Source of the DNA: Anthoceros angustus
Lineage: Eukaryota > Streptophyta > Anthocerotopsida > Anthocerotales > Anthocerotaceae
Direction: 5' to 3'
Assembly: GCA_010909165.1 (NCBI GenBank)
Contig: VJWM01000235.1
Location: 124,001-188,000 of the forward strand
Length of the DNA stretch: 64,000 bases
Below are positions 24,254-33,920 of the stretch, piece by piece; the first letter of the stretch is position 1; each line of letters begins with the position of its first letter. A program made the position numbers and the translations under genes. The notes below the pieces were generated by a model, which was given only the letters and a program-made list of their open reading frames with translations, searched no databases and was not told where the DNA came from.

Positions 24254-24797
24254 TGATACTAATCTTGACTTGGGTTTAGTGTTTGATTAGCATTAATTAA
24301 TCTAATTACTTATCTTTAAGTAAGTAATTAGTGTTAATTAATCTAAAGTGCTTATGTTAATTAAGCATTGATTAGTGTTAATTAATCTAATGTGCTTATG
24401 TTAATTAAGCATTGATTAGTGTTAATTAAACATGGTTAGCAATAGCTAAGTGGATAAGCTCAAGTAATATGCTTTGGCATATTCCTTGCATATTATAGTG
24501 TATTCTTAGGATACAATAGCTATGGATAAGCTCAAGTAATATGCTTTGGCATATTCCTTGCATATATATATAGCCGGATGCCAATAGGATATCTTAGGAA
24601 TATGCCGATGCCAGGTCTAGTATATATAGACCCTTCCATTGAGGACAAGCTCGATCATAGCTTGTCCTCTAGATATGCAATGCAAGAGCGTTGTGAGGAG
24701 GCCAAAGCTATGACCGAGAGCGATGTGAGGAATTTGCGTTGTTCTCGTGGGGAGAGTGTGTTTGTGCCACGACGGCGAGCTACTCCGTTGTTACAAG
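24254..24797 (+). repeat. LTR copy 1, first part (split by insertion)
   Basis: Begins TGATACTAATCT, has the AT-rich TTAATTAATCTAA tandem block (24,290-24,430), two copies of a TGGATAAGCTCAAGTAATATG unit, a TATATATAGACCC box near 24,623, and runs to GAGCTACTCCGTTGTTA. It matches 29,335-29,946, where the sequence continues TTGGTTGCACC. That continuation is found at 29,225, so this LTR was cut by an insertion. Confidence 0.75.
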
Positions 24798-24944
24798 CTA
24801 TGATCTCCAGTACGCTAGATAGGCCGTGCTAGGCTTAGTGTGATGCTAGGCGATGCTAGGCGACAGGTGACGCGAGGCTATGCTCTACAAGTAGGCAAGG
24901 CCCCAGTGTGCCCAGGCTTGAGGCCCAGAGAGGGACCAAGCCCA

Positions 24945-25170
24945 AGGCGAGGCGAGAGGAGGCGCCCAAGTCCAAGGCCAAGGAGAGGAAGAAGCCCAAG
25001 TCCAAGGCCAAGGAGAGGAGAAGCCCAAGTCCAAGGCCAAGGAGAGGAGGCGAAGAAGCCAAGCCCAAGGCCAAGGAGAGGAGGCAAGAAGCCCAAGTCC
25101 AAGGCCAAGGAGAGGAGGCAAGAAGCCAAGTCCAAGGCCAAGGAGAGGAGGCGAAGAAGCCCATACCAAG
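24945..25170 (+). repeat. Minisatellite, units like CCCAAGTCCAAGGCCAAGGAGAGGA
   Basis: About eight imperfect head-to-tail copies of a 25-35-bp unit containing AGTCCAAGGCCAAGGAGAG. Several frames stay open across it and give Lys/Pro/Arg-rich repeats on one strand and Leu/Gly-rich ones on the other. These are consequences of the repeat and not evidence of genes. Confidence 0.8.
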
Positions 25171-25739
25171 GAGAGGAATGAGGCTCCATATAAGGGGCTG
25201 GCCTTTTAAGGCCAACCAACCAAGGGAGAAACAAGAGTATTTTACCTTGGGCCTGGATTCCAAGGGATAAGTGGATAGACATGGGTATGTCATCAGTCCA
25301 TTTGACTTGTCCAAAAACTGTTGGCACCCCATCCAGGTACTGATCCACCCAGGTGCTTAACTCGAGTTCCTATGCCTTTGCTATCCAACTCACCCAATTT
25401 TTTTCCTGCAGAGTATTTGTATGCAATTTTAACATGCATAGATACTTAGAGGTTTCACTAATCACGATCTAAGATAGCGGGTGTGTTAACCTTGATTAAG
25501 GGTTTGACCAGCTACCAACCGCCTGGAGTGCATGCTCGACACACTCGATCCGGACGGAGCTACCAACCAAAGAAGTCCATCAGAGCGAATTCAAGTCCCG
25601 ACCAAGAGAGAAGTGCGAACACTCGATTTTGGTACCATAAGGACGCGGAGGAACCCATACACAATCAACAATCTTTGAAGGATCCGTGAGTGGCAACACA
25701 CAAGACACGTTAGTGCCGCCGACAACTCAGAAGCGACAA

Positions 25740-28700
25740 TGAGGAGGACTTGTCTCTTGGAGTCGCCAAGATGGGAGGAGACAAGGATCGAATGGAGTTG
25801 TTCACAGACGAGCGGCACCTTGCCACCGGAGGACTTCATCGAGAAGTACGGTGTGCGGAGATGGAATTGAAGACCGGATACGGCGATACGGCTTCATCCA
25901 AATGCAAGTACTTGGGGATGAAGCATTGGCGTGCTATCGCGAGCACAAGGCGAGGTTGTTGAGCACATCCGGAGGACCAGTGAGTAGCTCAAGCTCAAGG
26001 AACCCAGACGAGCAAAGGCACCGAGGGGCACGATCCCATCAAGAGATGTTTGACATCTTCCTACCGGAGTTTCCAAAGCACGGATGAGAAGATCTCCGAG
26101 CCGACACACTTCAAGATGAAGTCAGCGAGACCGCTAAGATGGCTTATCAAGAATCGACCCTTGGTACGTGACACCAAGATCATGAGTGACCGATCGTCAG
26201 AGAAGTACTTGTGCATTGCCATATGCACCGCGCATGAAGGTGCAACAAGCGGTGCACAAGACGGGCAACACTACACCCTCAAGGAAGTGTACGAGATGGT
26301 CGACAAGATAGGGCCCACGACACTTTCTCTCGTTGCAAGTGATTACTCCAAAGACAAGTAGGAGTGGTGGACGACATGACCGACGCTGGAGGTCGAGTGG
26401 AGGAGCTCGGCGAGACAAGCCAGCCCACACCCAAGTGACGAGCCCTCGCGTGAGGTGCCGAGGACCATTCCCCTCATGAGTGCGAGCATGCATTCGGAGG
26501 AGTCAAGGGTGAGGAGCCATGCCCTGTGGGAGGTACGGCACAATGAAGCGGCATGTTGGGAGAAGCATCCGAATTGCGGCCTACGGGTTATCGAGGCAGA
26601 ACCCCGCCAATGCATCTCGGCCAACCTCATCCACAAAATCAAGAGCAAAGGCGCTGGAGGAGGCACGCCAAGTCCCGTGGACAAAAGAAACGGAAGCATC
26701 AAAGAAGACGATGGACACGTGGCACGCCTTGCAAAGCCGGAGAAGTTGGGAAGGCGAAGATCAAGGAGAGCAGCATCATCGAGGACGAAGAAGATGAGCA
26801 CAAGCTTGATACATGGCGATCGTGACCGATCCAAGGGCAGGAAGAAACCTCGCAGCCTACGAGAGAAGATAAGGAAGAAGAGGATGTCTTGACAGCAGGA
26901 AGACACGGAAGGAAGCTTCGGATCCTCTTCCAACCTATGCCAAGATGCCAAAGTCGCTTGAGCCATTGCCAGGAGCAACGTGGGAGCAACATCAAAGTCC
27001 AGTGGGCGATGTGGAGAAACCCATGCAGATTTTGAGACGATGGCACAAAAGCTCGAGATGCCATGTTTCACCACAAGACATGGGGTTGAGCGTGAAGGAA
27101 GTCGGGGTTTGACTCGGATGTTGACAACCCTTGAAGACGAAGCAAGTGTCCAAGATGTGCCACAACAGTGCAATGATGTCACCGACCGAGCCAAGCATCT
27201 CAAAAGCGAACGTGCACGAGTGGGAGTGGCTTTGGTCAACAATCGGGAGAGGCACATTGAAATCAATGGATTCGCACCAAGGAGGGTGTTGATTGACACC
27301 GAGCACAGCCTGTGAAGAAGAGTGAAGGAAGCGTGGGTCTCCACCAAGAAAGGTTGAAGGAAACCAAGTGGAAGATCCGACCGCACTGGGACCACGAGCA
27401 TGTGTTGGGGTGACAAGGTACAAGTCAAGGTTTCATTCAAACCAAGAACAGCAGACTTCACCTTTGTCGAGGTACACCGCTGGTCACCGGCGCATACATT
27501 TGATGTCTTGCCGGGAGCGGACGCTTTGTACAAACCTCGAGTCATGGTGGATTTGTGGACGGAGACCTACTATCGACCAGCCGGAGAAGCCGGAGCAAAA
27601 CCGATGAACGGATTGCCCGTGATCCCTCGCACTGCATGGCAAGGATCATGAGAACCTCATTGCCAACACACCCAAAGGTTGTTTGGTGAAGGACACGCCA
27701 TACGTGTTGAACCTCTTGGCGTGTCTAACAACCGAATCGACTGATGGAGGATTTCGACGAGGAGGAGGAAGACAAGCTAGGGTTGCAACCACCCTGAGGA
27801 GGTTCTTCAAGTCACCGGACGGAGTGGTGATGCAGAATGAGCCGCAAAAGTGGAGGATGGTGCAAGAGGACCAAAGGTCCTATGAGCCGAGAACTGTAAG
27901 TTCTTGCCTAGGGTTGAGCCTGTTTGTGACCTAAACACCTGTGTCATCACATGGCGACCTCGGAAGACGTATAGTGCTCGTGGAACTCTTTGGAGGCATC
28001 GACCGCCAGCGTAAAGTGTGGCATCAAAGTGCGAAGATACGTGCATTGTGACCCGGATCCAAAAGCAAGGATTGTGTCACGTGCCGTAAGAGACTTGATG
28101 GGGAGTACCTAACCTCGACGGGAGCGAAGGGTTACCGCTGATGGATGTTCGCATGATAGGGTTGTCCCATTTGAGTTGTCTTGGGCAACCGTGGACCTTG
28201 TCATCGCAGTTGGGAGTGTCAAGGACTATCCTCGCAGTAAGGGTCAAGGTCTCAAGGATCCAAACAAAGATTGTTCTATGACCGATGAGGATCTTGCGCT
28301 TGATCCGAAAGGGCAAGAAAGGCCTTGTGGATACATGTTGGAGAATGTGCCAAGATGCATGAGCGTGAAGAAGCAAGTTCCAGGAGGATTTTGCCACGAT
28401 CCGAGGAGTGTTGGTCGAGCTTCTATTGGATGCTCAATTTGGTTCGAGGGCTCATAGGTTGAGGTCCATGTGGACTAACCTTGCTCCCTTGGAACATTTG
28501 AAGTGTGCGAGGTCGCTCACCAAGCGACCTAATCATGTTGTCAAGGATGTGCTAGCGGAAGGCATGCCCAACAAGTCATCAAGATCGACAAGCCGCCGAC
28601 TTCCTGAACACGCCGACACCCCATGGCGGCTTGGCCAACCTTTGTGTCCAAGTCCAAGTCTTACGCCTTCAGAACCATGGGCGTTGGGGATGTACATGGC

Positions 28701-29040
28701 GAGGTTTGGGAGAGCCAACAACCACAGAGAGGAGTTGGCCATGGAATGCCGAGCCACAAGACACCGGAGGACCGAGAAGGAACGGTGTCGATTGCTTGGG
28801 CAAGCATTTGACGTGAACATGATGAGCAAGCACCGGAGTCCAGAATCTCAAAAGAAGAAGGCAAGAAGCAATAGCAGTAGAAGCCCAACATCCCGAGAGC
28901 CATGTTTAATCGAGCAACCAGAGCAAAGCGTTGAAAGGAGTTTCACTTGTATTTTTGCTTTCACGCTTGCGAGATGGGAAGTACACCAAAGGGAAGTTCA
29001 AGAACTAATCAAGACAGGGGTGAAGGCAAGAAGAAAATGA
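25740..29040 (+). pseudogene. Degraded gag/protease-like coding region
   Basis: A run of plus-strand frames of similar composition, repeatedly broken by stops and shifts. Near 27,236-27,305 the string VNNRERHIEINGFAPRRVLI followed by DT resembles the active-site start of a retroviral-type aspartic protease (hydrophobic-hydrophobic-D-T), but the expected following Gly is replaced. The upstream part (about 26,050-26,980) would then be gag-like. Downstream frames (27,400-27,930 and 28,176-29,040) are not recognised. The long antisense frame at 26,343-27,545 mirrors this coding bias. Family assignment is weak. Confidence 0.4.
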
Positions 29041-29224
29041 CGAGCAACCGGCAGGGAGAGTAGTCCACATGACAGCCCATGAGGATGTCAAGACAAGCCT
29101 CCACTCATGGACAAGGTTCATAACCTCGACGACATTCAAGGAGATTGGTTTTGTGCACAATGCGCTACATGAGGTGCGACGTGTAGTTCTACTAATGATA
29201 ATGTTTTGACTTAGAGTCTCACAT

Positions 29225-29322
29225 TATCGGGGGATTGGTTGCACCTATATATCTGCGTATTCGATTTGTTGGTTGTTGGTCGAGGAAGTGCTTATATGAA
29301 TTCAAGTGCTTACCTCGCGACA
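29225..29322 (+). repeat. LTR copy 1, last part
   Basis: TTGGTTGCACCTATATATC through CTTACCTCGCGACA corresponds to the last 98 bp or so of the LTR at 29,335-29,946 and completes the piece that stops at 24,797. Confidence 0.75.
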
Positions 29323-29334
29323 ACCGCTATGCCG

Positions 29335-29946
29335 TGATACTAATCTGCACTTGGGTTTAGTGTTTGATTAGCATTAATCTAATTACTTATCTTTAAGTAA
29401 GTAATTAGTGTTAATTAATCTAATGTGCTTATGTTAATTAAGCATTGATTAGTGTTAATTAATCTAATGTGCTTATGTTAATTAAGCATTGATTAGTGTT
29501 AATTAAACATGGTTAGCAATAGCTAAGTGGATAAGCTCAAGTAATATGCTTTGGCATATTCCTTGCATATTATAGTGTATTCTTAGGATACAATAGCTAT
29601 GGATAAGCTCAAGTAATATGCTTTGGCATATTCCTTGCTTATATACGATGCCAGGATATCTTAGAATATGATGCTGTGGTCTAGTATATATAGACCCTTC
29701 CATTGAGGACAAGCTCGGATCATAGCTTGTCCTCTAGATATGCAATGCAAGAGCACTGTGAGGAGGCCAAAGCTATGACTCAGAGCGTGTGAGGAATTTC
29801 CGTGTTGTTCGTGGGGAGAGTGTTTGTGCCACACGCGTAGCCACTCTTGTTGTTATTGGTTGCACCTATATATCACAGATCCGATTTGTTTGCTTGGTTG
29901 TTGGTCGAGAAGTGCTTATACGAATGGAAGTGCTAACCTCACGACA
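29335..29946 (+). repeat. LTR copy 2, complete (~612 bp)
   Basis: Runs from TGATACTAATCTGCAC to CTAACCTCACGACA with the same internal blocks as copy 1 (TTAATTAATCTAA tandem, the duplicated TGGATAAGCTCAAG unit, the TATATATAGACCC box near 29,687). It lies only 12 bp after copy 1. No internal coding region is attached, so it is a solo LTR or the joint of a deleted tandem. Confidence 0.8.
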
Positions 29947-30504
29947 GATGGCTTCAGCCAGCAGTCACCCCAAGCGCCTCCTAATCCTCCTACCGCTTTC
30001 CACGCTCATGGAGAAGGGCTTAACACTGCAACCCCACACCTCCGGCTCCAGCAGTCTCCAAGGTTAGTCTCGACCCGAGAAGTCACCCGCGAGTCACCCC
30101 GAGCCTGTGTCTCACTGGGTCTCGCACTCATCAAGCGTGGGCGAGCCGTCACCGCAGCCTCTAAACACATCCTCTACCACCAATTAATCCTCGACCTGAC
30201 TCCAGAACCACCCGCCCCTCGAGCACTAAGGCAAGAGCACACTGAGCGCCAAGATGGTACTATAGTTCGCCCATTCTAGGCGCCTAGGCCTCCTTATACT
30301 CCCACACCCTAATCTAACCCGCCTATGTATGGTACCCTAACCCCGGTCGTGGTAACCGCCAAGACGTAGCTCATCATTCCACCGAACTTCGGCCCACCAC
30401 CGCTCGCCAAGCAGATCCGCTCCACTATGCCATCCGGACTAACCCGCCGGCCGGACCATTATCCGGACTAAGCCGCCCGATCGACCCATCCAGATTAGGC
30501 CCCT

Positions 30505-30720
30505 CAATGGATTTCATTCGTCGAACGCCGCCGGCCGACCGCCGAACGCCGCCGGCCGGACTTACCTGGCGGCGCCGGCGACTACTACCGAACGCCGCCA
30601 CGGACTTACTCCGAACGCCGCCGGACTTACCCGTCGAACGCCGCCGGACTTACTCCGAACGCCGCCGGCCGGACTTACCCGCCGAACGCCGCCGGCCGAC
30701 CACTGCCGGACCCCGCCTGC
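30505..30720 (+). repeat. GC-rich minisatellite, CGAACGCCGCCGG/CGGACTTAC units
   Basis: At least seven tandem copies built from CGAACGCCGCCGG with CCGGACTTAC spacers. The flanks 30,063-30,504 and 30,721-30,892 carry no recognisable gene. Confidence 0.75.
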
Positions 30721-30892
30721 ACGGACTTAGGGTCTAGGGATTGCACACTAAGTGCACCGCCAAAATTGACCTTATTGGCTAACTCCTCCTCGTCCCTCTT
30801 AACAGTAATGACCCGAAAAAAAACGAGACAAGACTAAAACAAGTCGCCAGGAGTACGGACATCGGATTTGGCACTCCACATATATTCTTATA

Positions 30893-31298
30893 ATACAATA
30901 GCTAAGTGGATAAGCTCAAGTAATATGCTTTGGCATATTCCCTACGTATTATAGTGTATTCTTATGATATTTCCGACATATGCTGATGCCAATAGGATAT
31001 CTTAGGAATATGCCAATGCCAAGGGCTAGTATATATAGACCCTTCCATTGAGGACAAGCTCAGATCATAGCTTGTCCTCTAGATATGCAATGCAAGAGAG
31101 CTATGACTCCAAGAGCAATGTGTAAGGAATTTGCGTGTTGTTCTTGTGGGGAGAGTGTGTTTGTGCCACGATGTGCGAGCTACTCCCTCCTGTTGTTATT
31201 GGTTTGCACCTATAGATATATCTGCGTATTAGATTTGTTTGCTTGGTTGTTAGTCGAGGAAGTGCTTATATGAATTCAAGTGCTTACCTCGTGCGACA
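30893..31298 (+). repeat. LTR copy 3, 5'-truncated
   Basis: Matches the second half of the same LTR family: TGGATAAGCTCAAGTAATATG, AATAGGATATCTTAGGAATA, the TATATATAGACCC box near 31,031, ending CTTACCTCGTGCGACA. The AT-rich first 200 bp or so are missing. Confidence 0.75.
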
Positions 31299-31499
31299 GT
31301 TTCAAGATTTCTGACTCAGCAATGTCTGTTATTTTTGACCTTTTGTCCACTTCAATCTTGCCCAAAAAGAACACTATGCCGGAGTATAGGGTCGACGTGC
31401 GGAAGATGTTGTTACATACATGTTGGGGTGGGGGCGTTGATTTATGCTCGTGATTCGGGATCATGCTCGTTTGGGGTCCTATACATTACCTAAGCTTAA

Positions 31500-32000
31500 G
31501 CTGGGCCTGGTGGCGAGCCAAGGTTTTGGACTGGAGCGGCTGGTCAAGATATTGCCCGCAAAACCATGTTTTACTTCCCACTGACAGAGCGCCTTCGGAG
31601 AATGTTTGCTTGTCCTGCCACTGCGAGTGAGCTGACTTGGTGGAAGGACCATAGGAGCACTGATGGCAAGCTACGAATCATGGCAGACACACTCGCTTGG
31701 CAGGCTTTGGATTCAATGAGGGATTTTGGCCTTGAAGAAATATCCGGTTAGGGATTTCCACTACTGGCTTTAATCCCAATGGGCATCGGTCTGCCTCCTA
31801 TTCCATCTGGCTTGTGTTTCTTTTGATTCATAATCTTCCCCCATGGCTTACAACAAAGAAGCAGAGGATCTTAATGCCCATTATCATCCCAGGCCGAAAT
31901 AGGTGAAGAATATTGATATATACTTGCAAATGTTATTAGAAGAGCTGGCCATGTTGTGGGAGGGTGTTCCGGTAGCCGATCGCTCAAAACCAAAGGATCA
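31500..32000 (+). pseudogene. CACTA (En/Spm) TNP2-like transposase relic
   Basis: The frame around 31,566-31,751 reads FYFPLTERLRRMF, then SELTWWKDHRSTDGKLRIMA and DTLAWQALDSM. This matches the conserved stretch of plant TNP2 transposases (a YFPL..RLQRLF block, then a W-[KH]..R..DG.MRHPAD..AWK block). Preceding bases (about 31,530-31,565) give a shifted KILPAK-like lead-in. After the stop at 31,749, shifted frames keep fragments such as NIDIYLQMLLEELAMLW-like text (about 31,910-31,965). No terminal inverted repeats were found. A small inactive fragment. Confidence 0.65.
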
Positions 32001-33240
32001 CCCAGAAACCGGTTCATGTCGGTACGCCTAAGGTGACTAAGCATTGAGGTCGGCTTTGCATAGCTCTATTTTCACGGCCTAGATGTCCTCCTTGGACAAC
32101 GCGTAGGGCGCTGCGGGCAGATGGGCCTCTCCATTATCGTTCACAATGGGCCACAACCAAGGTTTGGAGTTCAAATTCATGAGGTCAATTCTTGCATTGT
32201 GCGTGTCCCATTGCCCGCTCCATATATGTCAAAATGCCTGACAGTTGTTCACTTTTATGTGCATCACGTCTTTGACCCACAACTTCAGAATTGCTGGCAG
32301 GTAAGGCAACTTTTCAATGAAACCATACATGCGTTTCACACCCTAGGCCCTAGGGATTGCCCTTATACCAAGGGGTGCACTTTGCCAGGCTATCATTTCG
32401 TCCACAATATCCTGCACGGAGCGAGAAGGAGGTGCCGGCCGGAGCTCTATAGCATTGTCAAAAAATTCACGATCCTAGACCTGCCTCTTGTCCTCCAATG
32501 AAGGGCACCATCGCCGGTGACCATTGCACAACACTTTGTCCACTGCGTTGGACCAGTGACTCTGAGATGGGTGATATATACTGGACAAAAAAAAAATGAA
32601 TGTATTTAGAATAACTGAATTTTGAATCACTTACAAAAAAAGAGCTGGAAAGTTTGACTTGACAGATGACCTCAAATCCAAAGCAATCCTGCTCCAAAAC
32701 AATCCAGATTTATCGATAAACAATATAAACAAAGATTATCATATAGTCTAAGGGGCAAGGCTTGGACTGGGCATGATACATATCAAACAAGATTTTTCAT
32801 TGACACATCCAAAGAAAAAAACACAACCACAATGTTAAAAACGATACTTTCTCATCTCTTGCAGATTGCTAGTACTACATCACTTCATGTGTAGGACCAT
32901 TCCATTATTGGGGTTTTCCTTTTAGATTGAAAATTTGACCTGTTGGGTTTCTTTTTTTTTTGTTTATAGTTTTTTTTGGTGTTGACGTTAGATGGCTATA
33001 TGGCTTTTCTAATTCTTTCTGGGATGTAGATGGGTTGTAGAATTCATGGAGGTTTTGCCATATTCTTGATGTCCAAGGAAACCTGTTCTATTTGCTCGTT
33101 GAGTCATTTCTAACCTTGTCTATTATAATCGCTTTGAGTTATATAGCACCTGGCTTCCAATAACCCACCGCAATCCACAGAACACCGGTAGCTTCTGACC
33201 TACAATCCGAACAAAGCTCCAAGACCAGGGTAATCGCAAG
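32001..33240. other. AT-rich intergenic DNA, no gene recognised
   Basis: A 126-codon frame at 32,121-32,501 directly follows the CACTA relic and may be its decayed continuation, but I cannot align it to TNP2 with confidence. The rest is T- and A-rich with short homopolymers and no coding signature. Confidence 0.5.
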
Positions 33241-33255
33241 TGGCATGGAGTACTA

Positions 33256-33366
33256 TAGCCAGACTCAAGTCTTTATTGTATGACACTTGGGCGCAAATAG
33301 CCAGACTCAAGTCTTTATTGTATGACACTTGGGTGCCAATAGCCAGACTCAAGTCTTTATTGCATG
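33256..33366 (+). repeat. 42-bp tandem repeat, about 2.6 copies
   Basis: TAGCCAGACTCAAGTCTTTA begins at 33,256, 33,298 and 33,340, an exact 42-bp period. The first two copies differ at only a few bases near their ends. It lies about 0.55 kb upstream of the SAC phosphatase start codon. Confidence 0.85.
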
Positions 33367-33702
33367 AATAAAGAGTAGCACTCGAGAGAGGTGGTCTGCG
33401 AGTTGTCGTTTGACAGCGAATTACTTGGAGCTTAGTGCTTCATCGTGAGGTTAGAGCGTAGATTATTTGGAGGTTAGTGCCGAGTCGTAAGGTTGAAAGC
33501 GTTGAGAGTCGTGCAACTCTCTATGTGGAGTGAGTTGGAAAGTCCTAGACTCCTGGGGAATCCAACACTTGTCGCTTCCTTAGTGGTTGGCGTAGTGAGG
33601 GTGTTACTTTATAGTCGACCTACTTCTAGAGGGGTAGGTAAGATCTCTAGAAAATGAAAGTTGTAAATTTGCAGGAAATAAAAAGTTATGAGTAAGAAGA
33701 CT

Positions 33703-33710
33703 ATATAAAA
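33703..33710 (+). promoter_or_regulatory. Putative TATA box for the SAC phosphatase gene
   Basis: TATATAAA lies about 215 bp before the ATG at 33,921, which would leave a leader of roughly 180 nt. It is the best match in this interval, though the surroundings are AT-rich and it could be chance. Confidence 0.35.
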
Positions 33711-33920
33711 AATTATATTATTATGTTGTATTATATTATGCATCGTAGCAACCAGAGTGGACGTTTTCAGTCCTACCCTTGCTCTTTATTACAACCTTTT
33801 AGTCTTATGTAACCAGGTATCACTTCACGCCTCGCATTTAGTGGGTGATGGAGAGGTGAGAGGGCGACACGTGGTGAAAGGCAGTGGGTGCAGTGTTGAC
33901 GAGGGTGTGAAAGAAAGACC

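Larger units (their letters stand above)
24798..29224 (+). mobile_element. 4.4-kb insertion with gag/protease-like relic, inside an LTR
   Basis: Occupies the gap between the two halves of LTR copy 1. It contains a GC-rich minisatellite (24,945-25,170) and then a long degraded plus-strand coding region (about 25,740-29,040) with an aspartic-protease-like motif. No reverse transcriptase or integrase was recognised, which suggests a non-autonomous or truncated LTR element. Its own LTRs were not identified, and its borders are inferred from the interrupted host LTR. Confidence 0.5.

Noticed and set aside
24856-25332. Long Leu/Gly/Trp-rich minus-strand frames resembling membrane proteins
   Set aside because: Produced entirely by the 25-35-bp minisatellite; all frames stay open for the same reason.
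26343-27545. 400-codon open frame on the minus strand
   Set aside because: It lies antisense to the degraded gag/protease-like region, has no recognisable domain and a Ser/Leu-rich composition typical of a reverse-strand shadow of coding-biased sequence.
24254-29946. An ordinary full-length element with LTRs at 24,254 and 29,335
   Set aside because: The last 98 bp of an LTR lie at 29,225-29,322, before the second LTR. This fits an LTR split by an insertion better than an LTR-internal-LTR layout.
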